Of a stretch of 64,000 bases of DNA, positions 22,380-32,490 are shown one piece after another. Every line of letters starts with the position of its first letter. The stretch's first letter is position 1. The stretch is taken from the NCBI GenBank assembly GCA_037126765.1, contig JBBCBC010000026.1:26260448-26324447 (forward strand), written 5' to 3'. The notes under the pieces are model-generated. The model was not told where the DNA came from, did not search any database, and was given only the letters and a program-made list of their open reading frames with translations. This DNA is from Stenogyne calaminthoides (lineage: Eukaryota > Streptophyta > Magnoliopsida > Lamiales > Lamiaceae). Made by a program: the position numbers and the translations under genes.

Positions 22380-23250
22380 ATGTCTCATTCAAACGAAATT
22401 GGTGTCATCTCATCTCATCATGATTCCGAAGAACCAAAACCGAGAGTGGTTAGTTTTTTTTATTTATTTAATTTTGATTTGTTTCATACGGATTTTTATG
22501 AATTTCGTTTACATAATAATAATTTTTTATAAATTTTTTAATATTATGTAAACAAAAATTTATATAGAGATTCATAAAAATAAAAATTCCGATTGACCAA
22601 TTTTTATGATTTTTGTTTTTTTAGATTCCTTAAGAGGTGATTCAAATTATTTCATGGCCGTCTTCCTCTGTGTATAAATGCTATCTGGTAAAATTTTTCT
22701 TACGTTATTTTTTTCTATCACATGTCTGGATTGTAAACTTTTTATACTAATCTTTTTGTTTATTGTTACTATTGCTTTAGTGTACTTCACGAGGAATTAA
22801 AATAAGTATTCGTGCACGGAACAAACAACCTGAATTTAGAAATCGAGTGGTAAATACACGATTTAATTTTTTGGACATAATCATCTTTTTTTGTTAACTC
22901 TCTTATACAAATTTTAACTAATCTAATTTTATCTTTATATTTTGTAGTATTTAGATCCAGATTATGTTCAAATTTTTGGCTTTAAATCAACAATTATCGA
23001 GTTGTTATATCCTCCAACTAAAGAAGTTTTTCAGGTGAAGTATGAGTACAGGGTTATCGGTGATAACAAAGGCCTATTTATTCGGATTGGACGGGGATGG
23101 AAGTTGTTTGTGCAGACTGCAAAACTCCAGAAAAGTGATAAAATATTTTTTTGGGTGAACAGGTCTCTCAACACTGAGCTTGGGACCTCCTATGTTGTTG
23201 GTGTTCCCAGGCTTGCTCCGAAACTGTTCCGAGGCTTGCTCCAAGACTGA
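22380..23250 (+). CDS. Single-domain B3-like (REM-type) protein
   Basis: Four exons are proposed: 22380-22448, 22637-22687, 22781-22849 and 22948-23250, giving 163 aa. The N-terminus reads MSHSNEIGVISS. The last exon holds the fold: VFQVKYEYRVIG, GLFIRIGRGWKLFVQTAKL, SDKIFFWVN, the W...GW..FV...L...D...F pattern of plant B3 DNA-binding domains. Exon 2 must use the AG at 22635-22636. The stronger AG at 22623-22624 would put a TAA in frame after two codons, so the splice choice decides whether this is a gene or a pseudogene. Exon lengths keep phase 0 throughout. It would act in the nucleus if expressed. It is short for a REM protein, which often has several B3 domains. The family call is moderate and the start is the first ATG in frame. 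Confidence 0.62.
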
Positions 23251-23735
23251 TGTCTGGCTATTTAGGATGATTTATTTTCCGCTAGATTAGTGAGCTTTAA
23301 TTTTATTTTTTCAGATAATGGTTTTAATTGTTTTTTATTTGGTTAAATTTTGGATTATTTCACATAATATTAATTGGTACTTCCTCTTTATTTCGTATTA
23401 ATACTTCCTGAGTTCATATTTGTAATAATTATGCAATCATTTATTTTTAATTACATATTATTCAGATTGTTTTACTGTATGTTTTTTAATTGTAAGGAGA
23501 TTCAGATCGTTGGATTGTGTATTTGCTATAGCAAAAGAGATTCAAATCGTTAGACAGTGTATTTGTTATAGCAAAGAGATTCAAATCGTTGTATAATTAA
23601 GGAACACTGAATTCGTCCACAATTAGTGTTAGATTTGTTGTCAATTGAAATCCATTTATTTTGTACGCATGTTAAGTCTCGATTTTCGTTTCCACCAAAA
23701 TCAAATCAAAATGGCAAACTACTGTACAAGCAGAA
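23251..23735. other. 3' flank of B3-like gene with 40-bp tandem repeats
   Basis: At 23497-23595 a unit of about 39-41 bp (GAGATTCAAATCGTTAGACA...ATAGCAAA) occurs twice, followed by a partial third copy, with a degenerate copy before. The rest is AT-rich. Confidence 0.6.
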
Positions 23736-24145
23736 GAGGAACCAGAATTCGAGGGGCAACCACTTCCTAATTATCGTATCGGTGCTGGAGTTTGTGGTCG
23801 CAGCGGCGGCGTCCGCGAGACTCTCGAAGGTAGGTCACAATTTTGAGGACGCAGCGCGTCTTCGATGTTGGCGGCGTCCCGAGCTTCAGCATCTGGTGGT
23901 TTTTGTGTGTGGCGCTGCTGCGAAGCAGTTTGGCGACGCGATTCCTGACCCAGCGCTTTCGGGCGGCGACGGACATTCGGGGCGACGACCGCGTAAGAGG
24001 TCACCCTGGTTCGCCTGGCACGAGAAGGAGGAGGCGTGAATTGGGGCACGGATTGTGCGATGCCAGCAAATTTGACAACCAAAGAAACGGCGATGCGCAT
24101 AATTTCTGGTCCAATTGCAGAATTAATCAAAGCAGGTGTGTGATT
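23736..24145. other. GC-rich island of unknown origin
   Basis: About 400 bp are strikingly GC- and CpG-rich (GCAGCGGCGGCGTCCGCGAG, GGGCGGCGACGGACATTCGG) against strongly AT-rich surroundings. Several overlapping open frames exist on both strands, but none has a recognisable domain. They look like the by-product of high GC. A 16-bp imperfect direct repeat GTA[CG/TA]CATGTTAAGTC flanks the region (23663-23678 and 24206-24221), so the segment may be an insertion of about 530 bp. It could be a captured gene fragment. Confidence 0.5.
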
Positions 24146-25621
24146 CTCTCTTATGAGGAAGAAGGGATGTAAGTACGGATTTCCTATTTCATGGAAACCG
24201 CATTTGTATACATGTTAAGTCAATTTGTAAATCCATTTATTTACATTTAACAATTGTGTTATATATTTTTTTGTTGTATATATTTTAATGTCTGATTCAT
24301 TTAAATATTGAATGTACATTATAATTTGAGGAGATATTGTTGTATAATTTGCATCAATTATTAATTTGCATCAATTTGAATCAATTATTGTTGTATAATT
24401 AAATATTGAATGTACATTATAATTAATTTAATTTATATAACACAATGAAACATATTGATTGGACTGCCCACAAAATAAATAAAATTTGTAACTCACTACA
24501 TAAGTCATAAATATTGTAATTCAAATTTTTTCGTAATAATTTTGCAATCATTAGTTTAATGTATTAGTAACATATTCAAATTTTCGTATCAACCGTGAAA
24601 CTATATTTCAAAAAAAATCTTCATTCAAATTATCCAATATATAATTATTTTATAATTTACAAATCTTAATAAAAAAATGTATAATTATAGAATAATATAA
24701 TTACATTGTCGAATTTCATTCTAATTATTAATTGAAAATATGCTCATAACATGTTCAATTTTCGTAATTAATTTTTTTTTAAGAAAAAATTCCAAAATAT
24801 AATTTTCGTAATTTCGTATTAAAAATTCAAATATTTTTTATGATATAATTTAACTGATAGAATGAAACATTTAATATATAAATATGTATGATTTAAAAAA
24901 AAAGAAGATATAATTGACTGAAATAAAAAGGCATATTATTTAAAACAAATTTGGTAGAAATCAAATTTAAAACAATTGGATCTTTATTTATTATTAATTT
25001 AAAATGAATTTCTGGTGGAATTAAAAAGCACTAATTTAGATTCACATTCTTGCATACCAATTTATCAATATTCTCATAATTTATGTAACCGTGAATAAAA
25101 ATTCCTAATTCAAATTATAATTCCATAATCATACTAATTCCATCAATTAGTATTCAAAATTCTTAATTAATGGCAGATTTATTTAATTATGCTCTAAAAT
25201 AACGTGTATTCATTTAATTAGTGACGGACTCATTCATATATAAACAATGCACTTTTTTTTTTCATTCCTTGAATCTTTTATATTCTTCTTATTATCTGCT
25301 TCTTTTATATTCTTATTCTCTGTTTTTTTTTCATATTCTTTACCTCCATTAATGTCTAAATTGAAAGAGATTATTTCAATATCACCAGTCTGAATCTTTA
25401 TAAAATATGTAATTAAACTCATCCTGAAAATATATAATTATAACTGGAAGACTATGAGTGAAAATTAAAGTGATCTGTTTTTTTCCTTATATATTTTTTT
25501 GTATTAAATCTTTTCCTTAACGAATGCATTATACATCTTACGGATGCATAACCAAAATTTAAATCCATCCACATTAATTATTATTTATTGGTGTTTAATG
25601 CTTGGTCATGATCTCTCCATC
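24146..25621. other. Very AT-rich spacer
   Basis: Local duplications such as TAAATATTGAATGTACATTA (24302 and 24402) occur. No gene, RNA or element end is supported. Confidence 0.5.
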
Positions 25622-25783
25622 AATTAACCAGGTGGCTTAGCCCACCTGGCCACTAAGCTCCTCAATTGAGTGGGAGACCCAGGTTCGATTCCCTTTGGGA
25701 ACGAATTGGAGTATGGGAGTTGTGCTTGGTGTACTAACTACTAACATCTAACAACTAACTTTGTCCGACCAAAAAAAAATTAA
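25622..25783 (+). mobile_element. tRNA-derived SINE (Au-like)
   Basis: The start resembles a tRNA (CCAGGTGGCTTAGCCCACCT, 25628-25647). A canonical box B GGTTCGATTCC is at 25682-25692. A body with TATGGGAGTTGTGCTTGG follows, then an A-run ending at 25779. A direct repeat AATTAA (25622-25627 and 25778-25783) could be the target duplication. The layout and body phrase resemble the Au SINE family of angiosperms. Confidence 0.75.
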
Positions 25784-26961
25784 ATTATGCTTTGAACATA
25801 AATTGATTAAAATATTCCTCAAAATTAAATTTCGTATTAACTTTTAATTCATATCTTCCTGAGTTAATATTTATTTTGTGTTATCCTTCCCAAATCGTAG
25901 TACACAAATCCTTCCATACTTGTGCTTCTTTATTTTTTCCGAAAGCTACGTGTGCTTCTTCATTTGTAAGATATAAATGTTAAATTTTGAAAATGAAATT
26001 TAATGTAATATTTAAAATGATTAATTATATATTGATGTTGACATCAGTCAATTAGCTATATATCTATAAGTAATAATTTGTCATTTTTTGTTCTAATTCA
26101 TCGTTTCAAATGAGAGTGTACAATTGAAATTATTACTTCTATTCACAAAGATTGTTATAATAAATCGGTAATGATTTCAATTTTTTTTCATTTGTAAGAT
26201 TATTACTTATTTCAAATGAAAGTGTTTTATAACAATTGGGCATACACAATCAAGTAAATTGCTTAATCAATTCAATATAATTTCAAGTGTTGATTTTGTG
26301 CATTAATTATTATAATTATGATTGCATCCAATTATATAAATAATAATTTTACAATAACTAATTAATTCCAATATAAAAGAAAATGATCAATTTTTAAATA
26401 TTATCACGATTATGAGCATATTATCAATTAATAATTAAAATGAAATACAATAATGTAAATATATTATTCCGTAATTATACATTTTTTATTAAGATTTGTA
26501 AATCATCATTTATAAAAAATAATAAAAAATAATTTACCAATCATCTAAGTAATGATAAAAAAAATATATAACTATATAAAATTAGGATTTTTCACCTTTT
26601 TTTTTTCAAAATTTATAAAATCTTAGTATTAAATTACGGATTATTTATGAAAAAAAAAAAAAAGATATTCATGTTTTTTTTTAGTTGGAATAATGATGAT
26701 TAATCTTAAAAATGAAAGTAACATAAATTTAATGATAGTAACTTTTTAAAAGCAACGATAATTATGGAGATTTTAAAGAAAATATGAAAACTATTTAAAA
26801 AAGGATAAATTTGACTGCATTAAATGTCATTTAATGATAATATAAATGTGTAGAGATTCATATATTTGGGTAATATCCCCCAATCTCACTAATTAAAAAT
26901 AAACATTAAATTTTTGTAATTTAATTGAAGTTTCTATTCTCCTTTCCTTTTAAAGTTTCGG

Positions 26962-27009
<48 letters not shown>

Positions 27010-27089
27010 ACAAAGAAAGTGAGTATTGTAATTTATCAATTCAAACTCTATATATATAAGTTTTACATATTGTTAATTTCATTACAATT
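25784..27089. other. Very AT-rich spacer with microsatellite
   Basis: Contains a (TA)n tract at about 26966-27005 and several A/T homopolymers. The phrase GGGCATACACAATCAAGTAA at 26238-26257 also occurs beyond the Copia insertion (about 41952). No gene is seen. Confidence 0.45.
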
Positions 27090-27317
27090 TACATATAACT
27101 TTAATGATGTGCTTAATTCAAGTATTACTATTTTTTGTTATTAGTATGTATCTAGATTGATTGTGATGTGCATTCTTCAATTTAATAAATGAGTATCATG
27201 AACTCATCTTTATAAAATATGTAATTAATCAAATATGATATATGACTAATTATCTAAGATATTGTACAATTATATGAATGATATCTCCTCATAATTAAAG
27301 TAGTCAAATAATTTAGT
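27090..27317 (+). repeat. Cassette module A, copy 1
   Basis: Begins ACATATAACTTTAATGATGT and ends GTAGTCAAATAATTTAGT. It matches 58108-58377 almost base for base apart from a roughly 45-bp insertion in the second copy. It lies upstream of the RPA1-like gene here and upstream of a B3-like gene there. Confidence 0.88.
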
Positions 27318-27901
27318 CGAATTGTACACAAAGTGTCAATGTTTAGTTTTTTGGAATACTTAACGACAATATGTATATATGCGCCAAAATTAAAAATTTT
27401 CCCCTACAAAAAAGCTAAATTAACGACAATATTTAAATACTCCATTAGATACACTATTTAATTGTAATAAAAGTATTTAATACAAACGTATGTAAAGTGC
27501 ATGAGAGTTACTACATAGTTTTTTTAACATGGAAGTCATTAAACAATATCACATTTTATTGATTTGTTGTTATATGAACGTTAAAATAATAAATAGATTT
27601 TTAACAATAAATAGTCAATAATTTCCTTCTTACATATGAACTAATAATAAGATTTATATGAAGTTATAATAAACGGATTTTTAATAAACAGATGTTATAA
27701 TTTCCTTATTATTTATATGAACTAATAATAAACAGATTTTTAACCTTCTTACAATCAAAGATTTATTGTTATATAAACAAATTTTTTGGTACGGTAAGTG
27801 CTGTATACAGGTTGTTATACTGTTTACCTTTGTCATGTTATAAAAGTTATAGAAGCACGTCCATACTGCCATACTAAACGTTAAAATAAATTAATCCACT
27901 A
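27318..27901. other. AT-rich spacer with local duplications
   Basis: About 27585-27760 carries repeated words (ATATGAACTAATAATAA and ATTTTTAATAAACAGA-type) in a loose tandem. No gene is seen. Confidence 0.4.
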
Positions 27902-28030
27902 ATATAATATACGATAGCTAAATAATTTAATTATTATTTAATTGCATCAAATGTTCAATAGTATTTATCAACTTCCACTAATAAAAGTTAATTACGAATT
28001 TATTTACATCCTAAATTCAAGCCCTTACTA
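27902..28030 (+). repeat. Cassette module B, copy 1
   Basis: Shares ATTTAATTGCATCAAATGTT, an ACTAATAAAA word and CATCCTAAATTCAAGCCCTTA-like text with 60838-60968. In both places it lies 150-300 bp upstream of a gene start. Confidence 0.82.
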
Positions 28031-28146
28031 ATTACGGTATTTTTAATAATTTATTTTATTAACATTATAAATTTATTTAGTTATTTAGTTATTTTGATTT
28101 TGCACACATTATTCACTTTCTAAATGTGGAGTACATGCAATCTACC

Positions 28147-28154
28147 TATAAATA
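28147..28154 (+). promoter_or_regulatory. TATA box of RPA1-like gene
   Basis: TATAAATA lies 149 bp upstream of the first ATG (28303), which suits a plant core promoter. Confidence 0.5.
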
Positions 28155-28302
28155 TATGCATTTCACATTTTTATTTCACACAACTCTCCATTATATTGGT
28201 GATGATCAAGTAGCTTTACTATTTATTTGCAAATTATTTTATTTCTTTAGAATCTAATAGTTCGAGTTGTCTTTAGTTTCAGTTTGTTGATCTTCCCTCA
28301 AC

Positions 28303-31100
28303 ATGACATCCGTATTATCATTGATTAAACATGTTAATGCTTCCAAAACAACATGGTTGCTAAAATTACGTTGCGTTCATGTGTATGAAGCTCATGCTTT
28401 AATCCTTTAAGAAATCTGGAATGTGTATTCCATGATTCATAGGTTTTTCGTATAATCAATCTTTACCAATTGCTATATTTTTTGCTATAAGTACTGTCTC
28501 CAAACATTATTTTTTGTCCCACGTGAATATAATCATTTTCGTTTGTCATTTTCTTCAAGAGAGAATGTTGGGTTTATGAATTAAAAAATGACTTTTCTTC
28601 TTATTTTTCAAGGATATGAAGAAAAATATATTTCTAAATATATTTTGTAATAAAAGCTCTGACTGGTTTTTCGTATAATCTATCTTTACATATTTTAGCA
28701 TATGCATTCACATTTTATTTTTTTTCATTTAATATATTAATTTTTTTTCATGTATAGGGTGATAGGATTCATGCTACCATCAAGCCATATCATTTTGATA
28801 AGTTCAAGGATAATATTGTGGAAGGCAGATTGTACACTCTTCAAAATTTCATTGTCACTCCCGACAAAACTTCGTTTAAGACGACCATCAACAAATTTAA
28901 GATCCAGTTCATATCTAATACTCGATTGATTAAAGCAGCTGATGTGGATTTTCCTTTCAACATGTTTCTCTTTAGGGACTTTTCACAGTTAACAATTGAT
29001 AATGATATCGATGAGAATCTTCTTATTGGTAAGTAGATATACCATGAATATTTTTATATATTGTTATGTATGAATATTTTTTTAAAAACATATAATTAGT
29101 TCATTTATTTTTATCATTTAATTTAATACTTTCATTATGTAGATGTAATAGGCCGAGTCTATTATATTGGTGATATTGTTGATAGACAAGTTGGGTCAAG
29201 AACTACAAAATTGTTGGATTTGACCATAGAGGACAGTGTGTAAGTATTTTTTTTTATATGTATATTAAATTTCTAATTCTTTTTCTTATATACGTTTAAT
29301 TTTTTTTTTAATATTTAATACAAGGGGTTTGCTGTTGAAAGTTTTCCTTTGGGGTGATTTCATTGATGAATTGAAAAAAGTGCATGCATCTGGATATGAA
29401 ACTCCACCTGTACTTATTTTCAAAATGTTTCGACCAAAAGTTTTTAACGGTATGTTTATTGACAAATTTCTAAGTTGTTAAAAAAAGTTTATATTAAAAG
29501 TTGTACCTTAATTTTCAGGTGAAGTATCAATGTCAAATTCCTTCAATACCTCCCAAATTATTTTTGGTAATGACATTAAGGAAATTTTTGATCTGAAAAA
29601 GAGGTAAAATTATGTACGTTAAAAAAAATAAATTGAAGAGGTTTTTATATGAAATGCACGTTAATAATTTTTTTCTTTTTTTTTATAGTTTTGCTATTAA
29701 ATCGAAAGATAAAGAAATATCTGGATCATTTTCGTGGTCTTCTCTGTATGAAGCCGGTGAAAGCAGTGATGTTTCTAACTTTCATGTGAAGTCAATTGAT
29801 TGGATTCTTCGAAATAGTGTGGTTAGTATTTATATAAATTATTATTTTTTTCTCTTTTTTTTAATAATATTAATTCTTAAATTGCATTTTATATTTTTAG
29901 TCTGTTTAATTTTCAGGTTGGTATGTATTGGATATGTGCTACAATAATTGAGTTGGATTCATATGATAACTGGTGGTTTTATTCCTGTAAGAAATGTTCT
30001 CGAAAAGTATTTAAGAATAGTGGAAATTTTTCTTGCTCTAAATGTGGAAAGGATGATGTTCCCACTGTTATAAGGTATATATGTTACAATTTTTATTTTC
30101 ATATGCACATATTTTTTTTTTACAATTTTTTATTTATCTTAGCTAATTTGTTTTCTTTAGAAATTGAAGTCGTTGCTAATATGATTTTTTATAATTAATA
30201 ATGTTTCTAGATATGGGATTAGGGTTATTGTTGAGGATAGTACGAGCAATTTTACGCTCAATCTATGGGACAATATTTGCTGTGAGCTGCTTCACAAAAG
30301 AGCTTATGAATTGTTGGAGAAGTGTAAAGACGTAAGTTTTAATAATCAATTTTTTTCTATTTGTTCAATTGTTATATATATGTATTTTAAATTATCATTA
30401 TTAATAATGTAAAATATTTCTTATTCTAAATTTATTTTTATCATCATTATATTTCAGAAGTATGGATATAATATCCCGCTTGAGATCCAGGATCTTCTCG
30501 ATCGCACACTTCTGTTTAGAATTCAAGTTAAACCTGGAGAAATTGCCCAACAGAATAGAGCTTTTAGTGTTGTCAAGGTGAATACAGATTCATCAATGAT
30601 AAACAAATATTCAATTCTTCCTGAATCTAAAGAGGTGTGAATATTTATCTTTCTTACTATAGTGTTAATTTTTCATATAATTTATACAACTGTAAATAAG
30701 TTTTATATTACATTGTTATAATATAAAAAAAAATTGTTCAACACCATTTGTTTTACAGCATGGCAATGAGAATTTCCAAGCTATTGGTAGTGAAATTTCC
30801 AATACGTCTAAGGTAATCTTTCATTTTTTTAATATGTTTTTTATTATTATGTATATATATAAGTTTTCTAATCAATACAAAATTTTATTATACATTGTTT
30901 TTTTTTCCATTTACTTTTATTAGGTTGGTTCAACATGCGATGACTCTGTTTCACCCAACAAAAACATTCCATACACTGAATTTGTTTGTCTTGAAGAAAT
31001 TGATGCCGTGCTAAGACGATCATTTGATGACAAGTCATCCTGTAGTGGATCTTTAAAGAAGGCCAAATCGATTTTACATGTTGAGTCTGAGAATAAGTGA
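28303..31100 (+). pseudogene. RPA1-like (RPA70) OB-fold protein, exon 1 damaged
   Basis: Exons 28303-28442, 28758-29028, 29143-29239, 29325-29449, 29519-29603, 29689-29821, 29917-30074, 30211-30331, 30458-30634, 30759-30812 and 30924-31100. From exon 2 onward all phases match with no stop. Exon 1 has the family start (SKTTWLLKLRCVHVYEA), but one base is missing near 28400 before FNPLRNLECVFHD, and its last codon is TAG. Downstream are the usual OB folds: GDRIHATIKPYHFDKF, LDLTIEDSVGLLLKVFLWGD and the C-terminal DBD-C. DBD-C carries YWICATIIELD and an intact C-x2-C...C-x2-C zinc ribbon (CKKC, CSKC), then a VIVEDSTSNFTLNLWD strand. Family members bind single-stranded DNA in replication, repair or meiosis. 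Clean splice sites and only two lesions suggest a recent pseudogene, a sequence error, or a start lying downstream of the damage. Confidence 0.75.
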
Positions 31101-31123
31101 TCGACATACTCCTAAATTTATAA

Positions 31124-31510
31124 GTTATACTTGAGTGCTCATAATATTGAACTTATGTTTTTCTTTGTCATTTTATAAGGAGATTTTGTATTTTTCATTG
31201 TGTTTGAATTTTCCACATCATACTATATATGATTTTATTTATATTTTTTATTTTGATATTGTATCACATAAATTATTTGCTGCATAATATGTATTGATCT
31301 ATATATATAAAGTCGAATCATTAATCCTAATTTTAAAATCCTAATTTTTTAAATTAAACTTAATCATAATGTGTATCATTATATATTCATGATTATTTAA
31401 TTTCATTATTTGCGTATTTTTATTTTCATATATTTAATTGATGAAAATTAATTTAAGAAATTTAATTATTTTTATTGCTATTGACATTTATTTGTTCTCT
31501 TTATATAATA
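31124..31510 (+). repeat. Cassette module C, copy 1 (RPA1-like 3' flank)
   Basis: Directly after the RPA1-like stop. Phrases GTGCTCATAATATTGAACTTA, TTTTATAAGGAGATTTTG, AAATTAAACTTAATCATAAT and GCTATTGACATTTATTTGTT recur in the same order after the B3-like gene (56146-56650) and again at 57362-57605. Confidence 0.88.
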
Positions 31511-31564
31511 TATGAGAAAGTTGATTTAGGAAATTATAACCAACACTTTTCTTCAAAAATATAT

Positions 31565-32490
31565 TGTAGGTAACGGGGTTAAGTTTTTAAATAGACTTCC
31601 TCGAAAACTTTTTTCGTCTTGGTCAGTGTGAGATATGCTTTCGAGCGCGAAGTGAATGGGCATACATTTATCAAGTTTTATCTTTTAATGAATTTTCTTT
31701 TAATTTTGAGATTAATCAACAATTTTTTTAATGATATGGCGAAATCTCAGAGAATGTAAACCTTTTCTTATAAGTATGAATCCTAAACAACTTATTCCTT
31801 AAGATAGGTTCCAACTATGAAATCTTTTTCTTTGCATAAAGTTGAAAAGCTAGATGAAAAGATTTCCTAATGGGATGAACACAATATAAAAATAAGCTTG
31901 TTGTTGTGTTCTTCGATCGAAATCGACTATAGTTTGAGCTTCATTATGTTGTTTGTCCAAGCATTTCCGTTTATTTATAACCTTGAGATCAATTAATTTG
32001 AATCTCGAGGCTATTTTAAATGAGAGTTGCGAGCTAGATGTGACGTGCTTGAGAACGGCATGGACGAAAGATTATAACCCGTTTGAGAGAGCAACATCGA
32101 ATCCGCCAATACGTGTTTCTTCCTTAATTTCCTCCAACTAAGGTTTGTATTCATCTTGTTCGGATCGCAGACGTATGAAAGATAAAACATCGGTTTTCAT
32201 CTTATATTTCCACGATGAAGTCTTCGGCGCTTTTAGGTCTTGGTCTTATCTTACATCATCTCGATCTTTATTGAAGGTTTGAGCTTCATGACTTCAAAAT
32301 CGACGAGATCGATTCGATCCGATTTCCGATTACGTTTAGCGTTACGCTTTCATTTATCGACTTTCTTCGATTCTTGAAACATATTGAGTTCCCCCTCAAT
32401 ATTTATCTATTATACATCAATCATTATCAACTCTCCTATAGCGAATAAACATCGATAATTCTGCAAGTTTCATCAAAACTAAAATTTCCA
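31565..32490 (-). repeat. Copia LTR, left (3') copy, chimeric
   Basis: Begins TGTAGG like the inner edge of the right LTR. It shares with it blocks such as AGGTTCCAACTATGAAATCT, AATAAGCTTGTTGTTGTGTT and TAGCGTTACGCT. But 31690-31779 is a near copy of 41971-42058, which lies outside the element. It is about 290 bp shorter than the other LTR. Confidence 0.75.

Noticed and set aside
23767..24172. Several overlapping open frames in the GC-rich island
   Set aside because: They occur on both strands and in multiple frames, as expected where GC-rich DNA lacks stop codons; none carries a recognisable motif.
25622..25783. tRNA gene
   Set aside because: Box B is perfect, but the sequence cannot form a complete cloverleaf with an acceptor stem and it continues into a SINE body with an A-tail.
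28303..31510. RPA1-like gene as part of a Helitron
   Set aside because: Plant Helitrons often carry RPA1-like genes, but I found no Rep/helicase coding sequence, no TC start and no CTRR end with a preceding hairpin around this gene.
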